A stretch of 30,327 nt of DNA from an uncultured Bacilli bacterium (GTDB lineage Bacteria; Bacillota_I; Bacilli_A; RF39; UBA660): contig CAKPEJ010000015.1 of assembly GCA_934149325.1 (NCBI GenBank), positions 1 through 30,327 of the forward strand, in the 5' to 3' direction. Under the pieces are notes generated by a model. The model did not search any database. It was not told the origin of the DNA and saw only the letters and a list, made by a program, of their open reading frames with translations. Below are positions 16,812 to 25,289 of this stretch, one piece after another. Positions within the stretch are counted from its first letter, which is position 1. Each line of letters opens with the position of its first letter. The position numbers and the translations under genes were made by a program.

Positions 16812-17399
16812 ATGAGTGAAGTAATAAATAAAACAGAAATTTTTTCAAAAGAAATTTCTTATATAAAAAGTGATAAATATAAAAAATGTGCTAATGAGGT
16901 AATAAATTTACTTCCAGACTACTTTTTTAAAGTTCCTGCAAGTTCAACAGGAAAATATCATCCTAGTTTTTCTTTAGGTGATGGTGGACTTGTAAGACAT
17001 ACAAAAGCAGCTATAAGAATTGCTTTTGAATTACTTGAAAATAATAGTATAGGACATAAATTTACAGATACTGAAAAAGATTTACTAATAATTTCTATCT
17101 TAATTCATGATGGATTAAAACTAGGTCCTAATGAAGAAAAGTATACAAGATTTGATCATCCTATACTTGTAGGTAAAATGTTAAAAGAAAATAAAGATAA
17201 ATTATCATTTACAGAAGATGAAATTAATTTCTTAGATAAATGTATATCATCGCATATGGGAGAATGGAATACAAATCAATATAGTAGTGTTATTCTTCCT
17301 CTTCCTAAAGATAAATATCAAAGATTTGTTCATATGTGCGATTTTTTATCTAGTAGAAAATTTTTAGATATAAAATTTGAAAATAACGACATTGTTTAA
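16812..17399 (+). CDS. HD-domain metal-dependent phosphohydrolase-like protein
   Basis: From the ATG at 16812 the protein has 195 residues. In-frame ATGs at 16794 and 16800 are possible but overlap or precede the likely transcription start. The HD superfamily ligands are visible: His63 in GLVRHTKAA, the His99-Asp100 doublet in LIHDGLK, His116 in FDHPILVG and His148 in SSHMGEW. The DGGLVRHTKAA block with the preceding PASSTGKYHP is common in stand-alone Firmicutes and phage HD hydrolases. It may hydrolyse a nucleotide or cyclic nucleotide phosphate; the substrate is unknown. No membrane or signal segment is seen. It is monocistronic, with its own promoter and terminator. Confidence 0.8.
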   Translation: MSEVINKTEIFSKEISYIKSDKYKKCANEVINLLPDYFFKVPASSTGKYHPSFSLGDGGLVRHTKAAIRIAFELLENNSIGHKFTDTEKDLLIISILIHDGLKLGPNEEKYTRFDHPILVGKMLKENKDKLSFTEDEINFLDKCISSHMGEWNTNQYSSVILPLPKDKYQRFVHMCDFLSSRKFLDIKFENNDIV

Positions 17400-17403
17400 T
17401 AAT

Positions 17404-17429
17404 AGAGTAATATCATAATTACTCTTTTT
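17404..17429 (+). terminator. Rho-independent terminator after the HD gene
   Basis: A perfect 8-bp stem AGAGTAAT / ATTACTCT (17404-17411, 17418-17425), 6-nt loop, followed by T's. Confidence 0.8.
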
Positions 17430-17456
17430 ATTTAATATTATATATTAGGTGATTAT

Positions 17457-18017
17457 ATGAATTATAATAATTCTAATATTTTTATGTATCAACTAGATCA
17501 AATGTTATATAGAATGTTTAACGAATTAATGATTGTTAAAAATAGTAGTAATATAACAGTTGAATTTATAAATAATATGAAAATTCATCATAATGAAGTA
17601 ATAAATATATGCAAAAATTTTTTAAACTATTCAAATTATAGGCCTTTAGTAGAAAATACTCAGAGGATTATAAAATATAATGAAAAAGAAATAGAATATA
17701 TGAATATGATATTAAATACAACACCATTTTATATAAGTAAAAAACGAGAGATGCAAAACTATTTAAAGAAAAATTATAGATTAACTGAATATATGTTTAA
17801 TAATATTTTTAATAGTATAAAAACAAATAATATAGATTTAAATTTTATATTTGTATTAATAAAACTTTTTGATGGAACTATAAAAATATGCAAGAATGTA
17901 GTAAAACATATAATTGATCCAAGATTAAAAGAACTTGTAAATAATATGATTATAAATTATGTAGAAGAAATAAAAATTTTGAATAAAATAGAGAAAAATA
18001 TAATAAGTTTCAAATAA
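17457..18017 (+). CDS. DUF305-like helical protein with internal duplication
   Basis: The 186-residue protein appears all-helical. Residues about 36-83 fit the DUF305/ferritin-like pattern: FINNMKIHHNEVINICKNFL with a His44-His45 pair, then LVENTQRIIKYNEKEIEYMN. Residues about 129-180 repeat the same helix pair (FVLIKLFDGTIKICKNVV, then LVNNMIINYVEEIKILN) but lack the His pair. So it looks like two DUF305-like halves with a degenerate second one. DUF305 proteins are often secreted metal-binding proteins. This one has no signal peptide. AGGTGAT precedes the ATG. Function is not established and the family assignment is moderate. Confidence 0.65.
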   Translation: MNYNNSNIFMYQLDQMLYRMFNELMIVKNSSNITVEFINNMKIHHNEVINICKNFLNYSNYRPLVENTQRIIKYNEKEIEYMNMILNTTPFYISKKREMQNYLKKNYRLTEYMFNNIFNSIKTNNIDLNFIFVLIKLFDGTIKICKNVVKHIIDPRLKELVNNMIINYVEEIKILNKIEKNIISFK

Positions 18018-18021
18018 AAAA

Positions 18022-18050
18022 TTGATAAATTATGTGAAAAATGTTACAAT
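18022..18050 (+). promoter_or_regulatory. Promoter of the ChW/M6 protease gene
   Basis: TTGATA (18022-18027) and TACAAT (18045-18050) with a TG extension, 17 bp apart. AGGAG (18074-18078) is the ribosome site for ATG 18084. Confidence 0.6.
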
Positions 18051-18062
18051 TTAGTAACATTT
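18039..18062. promoter_or_regulatory. Perfect inverted repeat over the -10 and start site (putative operator)
   Basis: AAATGTTAC (18039-18047) and GTAACATTT (18054-18062) form a perfect 9-bp inverted repeat with a 6-nt centre. It covers the -10 box and the expected start point. No T tract follows, so it is an operator candidate rather than a terminator. The cognate regulator is not identified. Confidence 0.5.
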
Positions 18063-18083
18063 ATTTAATGTATAGGAGTTTTT

Positions 18084-21000
18084 ATGAAGAAAATATTATT
18101 TTATTTAATTACGACAATTATGATTTTGATACCAATTAATGTACAAGCAAATTCAAAAATAACATATCAATCACACATATCCAATATTGGCTGGCAAAAA
18201 ACAATGATTGATGGATCTATTTCAGGAACAACAGGTCAAAGAAGACAAATGGAAGCTATAAAAATTTTTAATAATAATTTAAATGGAAATGTTGTTTATA
18301 AATCATATAATAGTAATCAAGGTTGGCAAAAAGAAGTTTCAAATGGATTATTATCAGGTTCTACAGGTCAATCATTAGGATTAGAAGCAATATCAATATG
18401 GCTTACAGGTAATATTTCAACTCAATATGATGTTTATTATAAGGTACATGTTTCTAATATAGGATGGATGGATTGGGCTAAGAATGGGTCATATGCCGGA
18501 ACAATAGGATATGGAAATAAAATAGAAGCTATAATAATTAAATTAGTAAAAAAAGATGAAAAATTTAGTGGTTCAACAAAAAGGCCATATTTAGAAAAAT
18601 ATACTGTTCAATATCAGTCACATGTATCAAATGAAGGATGGCAAAAAAAAGTTATAGATGGTAAAACTTCAGGAACAGTTGGAAAAACACGACAAATAGA
18701 AGCTGTAAAAATATCTTTAACAAATAAAAATATAATTGGTAATATTAAGTATAGTTCTTATGTAAAAGGAATAGGTTGGCAAAAAGATGTAATTGATGGA
18801 GCAATATCTGGAACAACAGGTCAAGCTAAAAGAATTGAAGCTATAAAAATAAATCTAACTGGTGAATATAAAAATCAATATAATATTTATTATAGAACAC
18901 ATATACAAAATATAGGATGGCTTGATTGGACAAAAAATGGAAGTCCGTCTGGTACAGTAGGTTATAATTTACAAATGGAAGCTATTGAAATAAAATTAGT
19001 GAAGAAAGATGAATTGTTTAATGGATCACAAAAAAGATCATATTTAGAAAAAGATAATAAAATAACTTATTCAAGTCATATGAGTTATGCAGGATGGTTA
19101 AAAGAAGTTGATTTAGATAATGAATCAGGTATTTTTAATAGAAATAGAAAATTAGAAGCTATAAAAATAAATTTTAGTAATCAAACGGAAGCAAGATTTA
19201 TTAGATATAAATCGCATGTATCAAATATAGGATGGATGAACTGGGTAAATGCAAATAATATATCAGGAACAACAGGTCAAGGAAGACAAATGGAAGCAAT
19301 ACAAATTGAATTGCTAGGAGAGTTAAAGGATAAATATGATATTTATTATAGAACTTATGTATCTAAAAAAGGATGGGCTTCATGGTCAAAAAATGGAGAA
19401 ATATCAGGAACAACAGGTCAAGGACTTGCTCTTGAGGGTTATCAAATAAAATTAGTAAAAAAAGAAGAAGCAAAGGACGATGATAAAAAAGATGAATACA
19501 TTCCAGAAGTAGATAGTAAATCAAATTTTTCAAACCTAATAATATTTGCTAAATTTAATGATGATACAAGAGATATATTTAATGCAACAAAAGATTATGG
19601 AACATATAAAACAAATAATTTTGAATCTATTAAAAAAATGTATAATGAAAATATTTTATATACAGGATATGATGATTCATTTAAAAAATATATAAGTACT
19701 ATTACTGAAGGAAAAATAAATGTAAATAACATTTTCTTGCAACAATCTTCTGACAAAAATAAGATCAAGACATATGTATTAAAAGGTAAACAAAGTGATT
19801 ATTCTAGTGGAGATAATATTGTATCTGAAATTATTTCAGAAATAAAAAAAGGAAATATAAATAATAATTTTGGAAATGTTAAATATGATAATATTACATC
19901 TGGAATTTTGGATAATCTAACTATAATAATTCAGGGTTCTACTTCATCAAATAACGAGGGTGAAGATTTACTTGTTAATCATAAAACTGATTATGGTGCT
20001 AATGATACTATTAATGGCAAAATAGTTAGATCATATATTATTCATAATTCTTCATCACTTGTATCAAATGATGCGTCTATAAGCGCAAGTGAATCTCAAT
20101 CAGGTGTTATATCACATGAATTTCTACATGTTTTAGGATTCCCAGATTTATACAGAAAAACTGATGATGGTGTTCCAGTTGGTCCATGGGATATAATGGC
20201 ATCAGTAAGTTATTTTAAACAATATCCATTATCATATTTAAGAATGGAAAAAGGTTGGATTAAAGAAAATACTATAACAAAATCCGGAAATTATACATTA
20301 GATGCAGTTTCAGAAACTGGAGATAAAAAAATATATATTATTAAAACACCATTATCTGATACTGAACAGATTATATTAGAATACAGAAAAAAACAAGATA
20401 AAATTGGTCAAACAGAATATAGTTTGCCAGAAAGTGGATTACTTATTTATAGAGTTGATAAAAAGATAGACAATTTAACTAATGTAGAAGGAAATAATTA
20501 TATTTATGTTTATAGACCTAATGTAACAAATGGAGAAAATTCAACTGATAAAACATTTTTGATGAATGGTAATTATATGAATAATGTATATAATGCAGCA
20601 TTAAATCCAGATAAAGGCAAAACTGAGTATGGTTCAACAAATTTAAGTGATGACTATACAAAAAATACAATATATTATTCAGATGGTACAAATAGTGGTA
20701 TAAAAATAAAGAATATAAAATATTTATCAAATAAAAATCAAATAAATTTTGATGTTGAATTAGCTGATTATAAAAACTATGATGTATGGGATAGTCTTGG
20801 AACAATATCACAAAACTCATCTAATGATAAAAGTGATATTATAATGGATGAAAATGGTAAAATATATATATCATTTTATGATAAAAATAAAACTGTTTAT
20901 GTAAAAAAATATGAAAATAATAATATAATTAATGTTGGAAATAGTATACAAAATAGTGAAATATCTTCAATTGTTTCATATAACAATGATTTATATGTTG

Positions 21001-21728
21001 CAGTTAGAAATTCACAAAATTATAGTGTTGATTTATATAAATTAAATAATAATACTTGGATAAAAATAAAATCATATTCAATAGATTATACTCAAGATAT
21101 TAATTTTATAAAAGGTAATAATACTTTATATTTAAGTTATAATTCAAATAATAAATTAATTGTTGTTGATATAATAAATAACAAAACATTAATAGAAAAG
21201 TCTTTTAATTATTTAGCTAATCCTAAATTTGCTTTTTATAATAATAAAATATTTGTAGCTTATTCTGATTATTTTGGTAGTGATAAAAAAAGTAAGCTTT
21301 CTAGTATTGATTCAAATGGAATTTGGAAAATAGAATTATCTTTAAATATGGAGCAAACAAATATACATGATATAAAAGTATATAATGATAATTTATATGC
21401 AATATATGGTGGTAACAATATAAAACCAACATTAGTAAAATGTCATAATTCAAATTGTAATATATTTAACACAGTTCCAATAGATAGTTATCTAACTCTT
21501 TCATTAAATGTTAATGATAATATTTATGTATCATATATAAAAAATACAGTTGATGATAAAAAGACATATGTACTAAAATCAGATGGAATATCATATTCTT
21601 TATATAATGATAATTTGGGAACAGGAATATTAAATTTTAAGATAATTAATGATAATAATAATCTATATTCATTGATTAATATTTCAGATTCATTATATTT
21701 GAAAAAAAAGATTATGAAAAATAATTAA
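18084..21728 (+). CDS. Secreted M6-type metalloprotease with nine ChW repeats
   Basis: The 1214-residue protein has a signal peptide (1-22, cleavage near VQA-NS). Residues about 24-460 hold nine ChW (clostridial hydrophobic W, PF07538) repeats of the form S-H-V-S-N-I-G-W-x-x-W...SGTTGQ...EAIxI. They are arranged as three super-repeats of three, with a longer linker (LVKKDEKFxGSxKRxYLEK) closing the first two triplets. An immune-inhibitor-A-like M6 peptidase domain follows (about 465-895), with zinc motif SHEFLHVLGFPD (His678, Glu679, His682, Asp688) and the met-turn region GPWDIMAS. The C-terminal 310 residues are Asn-rich repeating beta strands (ENGKIYISFYD, NNDLYVAVRN, GNNTLYLSYN), probably a beta-propeller. 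ChW repeats are thought to mediate surface or ligand binding. No sortase motif is seen. The substrate is unknown; host or neighbour glycoproteins are plausible. Confidence 0.9.
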   Translation: MKKILFYLITTIMILIPINVQANSKITYQSHISNIGWQKTMIDGSISGTTGQRRQMEAIKIFNNNLNGNVVYKSYNSNQGWQKEVSNGLLSGSTGQSLGLEAISIWLTGNISTQYDVYYKVHVSNIGWMDWAKNGSYAGTIGYGNKIEAIIIKLVKKDEKFSGSTKRPYLEKYTVQYQSHVSNEGWQKKVIDGKTSGTVGKTRQIEAVKISLTNKNIIGNIKYSSYVKGIGWQKDVIDGAISGTTGQAKRIEAIKINLTGEYKNQYNIYYRTHIQNIGWLDWTKNGSPSGTVGYNLQMEAIEIKLVKKDELFNGSQKRSYLEKDNKITYSSHMSYAGWLKEVDLDNESGIFNRNRKLEAIKINFSNQTEARFIRYKSHVSNIGWMNWVNANNISGTTGQGRQMEAIQIELLGELKDKYDIYYRTYVSKKGWASWSKNGEISGTTGQGLALEGYQIKLVKKEEAKDDDKKDEYIPEVDSKSNFSNLIIFAKFNDDTRDIFNATKDYGTYKTNNFESIKKMYNENILYTGYDDSFKKYISTITEGKINVNNIFLQQSSDKNKIKTYVLKGKQSDYSSGDNIVSEIISEIKKGNINNNFGNVKYDNITSGILDNLTIIIQGSTSSNNEGEDLLVNHKTDYGANDTINGKIVRSYIIHNSSSLVSNDASISASESQSGVISHEFLHVLGFPDLYRKTDDGVPVGPWDIMASVSYFKQYPLSYLRMEKGWIKENTITKSGNYTLDAVSETGDKKIYIIKTPLSDTEQIILEYRKKQDKIGQTEYSLPESGLLIYRVDKKIDNLTNVEGNNYIYVYRPNVTNGENSTDKTFLMNGNYMNNVYNAALNPDKGKTEYGSTNLSDDYTKNTIYYSDGTNSGIKIKNIKYLSNKNQINFDVELADYKNYDVWDSLGTISQNSSNDKSDIIMDENGKIYISFYDKNKTVYVKKYENNNIINVGNSIQNSEISSIVSYNNDLYVAVRNSQNYSVDLYKLNNNTWIKIKSYSIDYTQDINFIKGNNTLYLSYNSNNKLIVVDIINNKTLIEKSFNYLANPKFAFYNNKIFVAYSDYFGSDKKSKLSSIDSNGIWKIELSLNMEQTNIHDIKVYNDNLYAIYGGNNIKPTLVKCHNSNCNIFNTVPIDSYLTLSLNVNDNIYVSYIKNTVDDKKTYVLKSDGISYSLYNDNLGTGILNFKIINDNNNLYSLINISDSLYLKKKIMKNN
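18153..19465 (+). repeat. Nine ChW repeats in three triplet super-repeats
   Basis: Units of about 45-50 residues alternate in type. The first two of each triplet usually read GWQKxV and the third GWxxWxKNG. The triplets (about 140-150 residues each) resemble each other more than their own members do, which indicates expansion by triplet duplication. One unit (seventh) is degenerate, with SGIFNRNR in place of SGTTGQ. Confidence 0.8.
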
Positions 21729-21765
21729 GATTTATTTAAAAAAAATAAAATAAATCTTTCTTTTA
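21727..21765 (+). terminator. Rho-independent terminator after the protease gene
   Basis: A perfect 11-bp A/T-rich stem (21727-21737 with 21748-21758), 10-nt loop, then TCTTTTATT. The stem begins at the end of the stop codon. Confidence 0.7.
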
Positions 21766-21796
21766 TTATATAATATTAAAAAGGAGAATTATTATT

Positions 21797-22348
21797 ATGA
21801 AATTTTATGATATAAAAAACCCAATAGATTTATATTTATTTATGAAAGAAAATATTAAATATGGATTTTACTCAACTTATGATAATGATACTCATAGAAG
21901 AGTTGATATGAATGATGATATGTTATATGAATTACTTTTATTTCATTCATATTATTTACAATCACCTAAAGAACTTTTAATAAGTAAGCATGGTATATGT
22001 TTTGATCAAGTTGAATTTGAAAGAGACTGGTTTGTAAAAAAAGGATATGAAGTATATACTTTTTTTACTCCACATCATAATCATTGTTTTTTAGTTTTTA
22101 AGGATTCAAATGGATATAATTGGTTTGAAAGAACAATAAAAGAACATAATGGAATACATACCAAAAAAAGTTTAGAGAAATTAATTTATCATTATAAATA
22201 TGTTCAAGATAATATGAATTTAAAATTATATCAATATGATAATGTTACATTTGGAGAAACGTTTTGTGATTTTCTTGATGAAGTAACAGAAAAAGATCAG
22301 TTAGGTTTAAAGTTGATGAAAAGACTAGCTGATGGGTATAAAAAATAA
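21797..22348 (+). CDS. Transglutaminase/papain-like cysteine enzyme family protein
   Basis: The 183-residue cytosolic protein has Cys68 in SKHGICFDQVEFER, His96 in FFTPHHNHCFLVF and an acidic residue in NWFERT (Glu111), 15 residues after the His. This order and spacing match the Cys-His-Asp/Glu triad of transglutaminase-like (papain-fold) proteins, including small bacterial proteins of unknown substrate. No signal peptide or membrane segment. GGAG lies about 10 bases before the ATG, and a TATAAT sits at 21769-21774. It is flanked by terminators on both sides, so it is a single-gene unit. Catalytic activity is inferred from motif order only. Confidence 0.65.
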   Translation: MKFYDIKNPIDLYLFMKENIKYGFYSTYDNDTHRRVDMNDDMLYELLLFHSYYLQSPKELLISKHGICFDQVEFERDWFVKKGYEVYTFFTPHHNHCFLVFKDSNGYNWFERTIKEHNGIHTKKSLEKLIYHYKYVQDNMNLKLYQYDNVTFGETFCDFLDEVTEKDQLGLKLMKRLADGYKK

Positions 22349-22370
22349 CATTAAAAATGTTGTTTTTTTT
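22346..22370 (+). terminator. Rho-independent terminator
   Basis: The short stem AACATT / AATGTT (22347-22352, 22356-22361), plus one wobble pair, is followed by a run of eight T. It overlaps the stop codon. Confidence 0.7.
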
Positions 22371-22434
22371 ATTAAAATGTTTTTACAACTCTGTTAGTGT
22401 ATCAAAAACAATATGTAAAATATAAAAAATAGTG

Positions 22435-22440
22435 TATAAT
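22435..22440 (+). promoter_or_regulatory. -10 box of the MFS/GNAT/C26/DUF2318 operon
   Basis: A perfect TATAAT lies 32 bp before the ATG at 22472, preceded by TG. No convincing -35 is visible 17 bp upstream. AGGTG precedes the start codon. Confidence 0.45.
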
Positions 22441-22471
22441 AATATTATTAAAAGTAGTTAGTAGGTGTTTT

Positions 22472-23689
22472 ATGGAAAATGTAGATTATAAAAAGTTAAA
22501 TAGAAGCATTAGTATATATCCTTTATTTTATGGACTTACGGCTGATTTAATATTTTGGATTGCAATAAATACTTTGTTTCTAACAACAGTTAAACATTTA
22601 TCTGCTTCTCAAATTAATTCAATAGAGGCAATAAGTACAGTAGTTGGAATATTTTTTCAACTTATTTTAGTTAAAATAGTAAGACGAATAGGCAATTTGA
22701 ATTCTGTAAAATTGGGTGTTGTGCTTTTATTTTTATCAGTATTATTAAATATAGTGTCTAAAAATTATATTGGATTTTTGCTTGCAGAAATTTTTTATGT
22801 CATAGGATTTGTTTTCAAACATATGGATAATGTAATTTTGATAAAAGATTTAAAATATTTAAATAGATCAGATGAATATATTAATTATCAAACAAAAGGA
22901 AGTACAATATATTCGTTAATAACTCTACTTATTTCTGCTATATCTAGTTTTATGTTTAATATTAATCCATATATTCCAGTAATAATATGTTTAATAGTAT
23001 GTTTTATAAATATTATCTTAACCAATTTTATTTATGAAGTCCCTGTTAATGATAAGAATATTGATAATAAGGAATATAAAATTAATAAAAAATATTTTAG
23101 TAAAAAAATTATTATGATGATATTATTATATGGTTTATTTTATGCAATGATTAATTCTGGTCAAAAAAATAGTAAATTGTTTATACAATTTGATTTACAA
23201 AATTTATTTGATTTAGATAAAGTTGCAATATATATGGGAGCATTTATATTTATTTCTAGAGTAACAAGATTATTATCTAATTTATTATTTTTAAAAATAT
23301 ATAATAAGTATAAAAGTAAAATAATTTTTATGCTAGAATTTGGTCTTGCATCAGCTTTTATATTTTTGTTAATTGGTCATTTTGTTGGAAATATATATGG
23401 AATATATATAATGGCTTTAGGATTTTTTATGTTTTTATTTATTAGAGATCCATTTGATAATTTTATGAGGAAAACGTTATTCGAAAATAGTAGTGAAAAA
23501 GTACATGATAAAATTGTTAACTATATTAATTTGACAAAAAAAATATTTACTTTAATATATAGTACTATAGTCGCGAGTATACTTATAAAATTAAATTATG
23601 TTTATGTTATGTCACTACTTTTAATTCTATCAATTTCTTTTATTGTTATAATTTATAAAGTATATAGGTTAGTAAGGGAGAAAAAATAA
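22472..23689 (+). CDS. MFS family transporter
   Basis: The 405-residue protein has about 12 membrane helices in two six-helix halves separated by a charged cytoplasmic loop (around residues 190-210, NDKNIDNKEYKINKKY). Each half has basic residues after its second helix (KIVRRIGNLNSVKLG and LKIYNKYKSK), as expected of the loop 2-3 motif A region of major facilitator proteins, though the motif is degenerate. The substrate is unknown. It is the first gene of a four-gene run whose intergenic gaps are 1 bp, an overlap and 16 bp, so it is probably co-expressed with the acetyltransferase, amidotransferase-like hydrolase and DUF2318 protein. Confidence 0.8.
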   Translation: MENVDYKKLNRSISIYPLFYGLTADLIFWIAINTLFLTTVKHLSASQINSIEAISTVVGIFFQLILVKIVRRIGNLNSVKLGVVLLFLSVLLNIVSKNYIGFLLAEIFYVIGFVFKHMDNVILIKDLKYLNRSDEYINYQTKGSTIYSLITLLISAISSFMFNINPYIPVIICLIVCFINIILTNFIYEVPVNDKNIDNKEYKINKKYFSKKIIMMILLYGLFYAMINSGQKNSKLFIQFDLQNLFDLDKVAIYMGAFIFISRVTRLLSNLLFLKIYNKYKSKIIFMLEFGLASAFIFLLIGHFVGNIYGIYIMALGFFMFLFIRDPFDNFMRKTLFENSSEKVHDKIVNYINLTKKIFTLIYSTIVASILIKLNYVYVMSLLLILSISFIVIIYKVYRLVREKK

Positions 23690-23690
23690 G

Positions 23691-24182
23691 ATGTATAATA
23701 TTGAAAAAGCTAAAGAAGAAGATTTAGAGGAATATTACAAAATAATTCTTTCAAGATGTAAATGGTTTGAAGATAATAAAATAAATCAATGGAAAATTCA
23801 TTCATATCCAGTAAGATTTGATGTATCATATTTTAAAAAACAAATGAAAGAAAATAAATTATTTATAGCAAAAAAAGATGGTATTGTTGTAGGTGGTTTT
23901 TTGCTTAAAGAAAAGGATTACGATTATTGGTCTGATTGTGATAATGTAAAAGCATATTATATTCATCATTTTGTAACAAAAATAGGTGAAAATGGTCTAG
24001 GAAAAATAATGATTGATTTTGCGCAAAAAGAAGCTAAAAAAAATAAAAAAGAGTACTTAAGATTAGATTGTGTTTCTGATAATAAAAAATTAAATAATTA
24101 TTATCAAAAATTGAAATTTGAAAATGCTGGAAGTATTCAAATAAAAAATTGGAGTGAAAATTTATGGCAAATAAAGTTATAA
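23691..24182 (+). CDS. GNAT family N-acetyltransferase
   Basis: The 163-residue protein has the GNAT fold pattern. The N-terminal strand YNIEKAKEEDLEEYYKI leads to a central strand with KKDGIVVGGFLL. YYIHHFVTKIGENGLGKIMIDFAQ follows, where the acetyl-CoA loop is a variant (IGENGLGK in place of Q/RxxGxG/A). The strand EYLRLDCVSDNKKLNNYYQKLKF is the typical LDxxxxNxxxxxFYxKxGF end. The acceptor substrate is unknown. It starts 1 bp after the MFS stop and overlaps the next gene by 19 bp, so it is in a tight operon. GGGAG lies about 12 bases upstream. Confidence 0.88.
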   Translation: MYNIEKAKEEDLEEYYKIILSRCKWFEDNKINQWKIHSYPVRFDVSYFKKQMKENKLFIAKKDGIVVGGFLLKEKDYDYWSDCDNVKAYYIHHFVTKIGENGLGKIMIDFAQKEAKKNKKEYLRLDCVSDNKKLNNYYQKLKFENAGSIQIKNWSENLWQIKL

Positions 24183-24847
24183 TTGGTATAGTTGGAAAAC
24201 ATTATATATCTGATAAAAAGAGAACAGATTCTTATATAAGAGATGAGGTTAAACAAGCAATATTTGATAATGGTGCGCTTGCTATAGGAATATTATCTCC
24301 AAATGAAGAATTATTTTATTGTGGAAATAATTGGATGCAATTTGAAGATAAATTATTAAAAAGTGACATAATTGGTCAAATTAAATTATGTGATGGAATT
24401 ATCTTACAAGGTGGTATAACTAATGAAGCATATGAGTCATTTATTGCAAAGTATTGTTATGATAATAACATTCCATGCTTAGGAATATGTGCTGGTCAAA
24501 ATTGTATTGCTTATGCACTTAATGGAACAATTAAACCTGTAGATAATCCAGAAAAACATAATAAACCAAATGAAGAATATGTACATTATATAAATATTGA
24601 ATATCCATCTAAGTTTTACAATATAGTAAAAGAAAATAGAATAAAAGTTAACTCAAGACATAAAAATATCCTAGAAAAATATCCATTATTACAAGTTTCA
24701 GCAACTGATGAAGATGGTTATCCTGATGTTGTAGAAAGTGAAAATAAAAAATTTTATATTGGTGTTAGATTTCATCCGGAAAGCTTATACAAAATTGATA
24801 CTAATATGAATAATATATTTAGGTATTTTATAGATCAGTGTAAATAA
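24164..24847 (+). CDS. Class I glutamine amidotransferase-like (peptidase C26, gamma-glutamyl hydrolase family)
   Basis: The 227-residue protein has the peptidase C26 / PuuD-like layout: IIGIVGKHY at the start, DGIILQGG, the nucleophile elbow PCLGICAGQN (Cys109), VNSRHKN, and the closing GVRFHPES with His204 and Glu206. The triad is complete. Relatives cleave gamma-glutamyl amide bonds, for example gamma-glutamyl-GABA or peptidyl substrates. The exact substrate here is unknown. GGAGTG lies upstream of the ATG, which overlaps the GNAT gene by 19 bp, so translation is likely coupled. Pairing with a GNAT suggests modification and hydrolysis of the same amine-containing metabolite. That is inference. 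Confidence 0.85.
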   Translation: MANKVIIGIVGKHYISDKKRTDSYIRDEVKQAIFDNGALAIGILSPNEELFYCGNNWMQFEDKLLKSDIIGQIKLCDGIILQGGITNEAYESFIAKYCYDNNIPCLGICAGQNCIAYALNGTIKPVDNPEKHNKPNEEYVHYINIEYPSKFYNIVKENRIKVNSRHKNILEKYPLLQVSATDEDGYPDVVESENKKFYIGVRFHPESLYKIDTNMNNIFRYFIDQCK

Positions 24848-24863
24848 AATAGTAAAGGCTAAT

Positions 24864-25244
24864 ATGGATAAAGATGGAAATATTATAATTAAAGAAAATG
24901 ATATTACAGATAAAGTTGTTTATATTAGTTATGAATATGAAGGAGTAACTATTGGATTACTTGCGGTTAAGGATTCAAATGGAAATGTAAAAGTGGTTAT
25001 AAATACTTGTCAATCATGTGGTGGTTCTCCATATGCATATTTTGTACAAGTTGGAAATAAAATTCAATGCCAAAACTGTGGTAATATGTTTGCTATTGAT
25101 GAACTTGATAATCTTGTAGAAGATGGTTGTAACCCAATAGCGGTAGAAGATAAACAAATTAAAGATGGAATTATAACTATAGGTACAAAACAGTTAAAAG
25201 AATTAAAAGGTAAATTTGAAGACTGGAAGGGACCAAAAGCATAA
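24864..25244 (+). CDS. Soluble DUF2318-family protein with two CxxC motifs
   Basis: The 126-residue protein matches the DUF2318 pattern: NTCQSCGGSPYAYFVQVGNKIQCQNCGNMFAID followed by a GCNP motif. The cysteines are Cys49-x2-Cys52, Cys69-x2-Cys72 and Cys89. They could bind iron, zinc or an Fe-S cluster. Usual family members are C-terminal parts of membrane proteins or are exported. This one has no signal peptide or membrane segment, so it appears cytoplasmic. Start ATG with a weak AAAGG. It is last in the operon, and the next gene is convergent. Function unproven; metal or redox handling is the likely theme. Confidence 0.75.
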   Translation: MDKDGNIIIKENDITDKVVYISYEYEGVTIGLLAVKDSNGNVKVVINTCQSCGGSPYAYFVQVGNKIQCQNCGNMFAIDELDNLVEDGCNPIAVEDKQIKDGIITIGTKQLKELKGKFEDWKGPKA

Positions 25245-25250
25245 AATAAT

Positions 25251-25280
25251 AAAAAAAATAACTTTAAATCATAAAGTTAT
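25251..25280 (-). terminator. Terminator for the ASCH operon (weakly bidirectional)
   Basis: A 9-bp stem (25258-25266 with 25272-25280) with 5-nt loop. On the minus strand it is followed by a run of eight T, making a strong terminator. On the plus strand the tail is only weakly T-rich. Confidence 0.7.
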
Positions 25281-25289
25281 CTTAATAAG

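Noticed and set aside
20518..20820. Antisense open frame inside the M6 protease gene
   Set aside because: His/Tyr/Leu-rich translation typical of the complement of Asn/Lys-rich coding DNA; no ribosome site.
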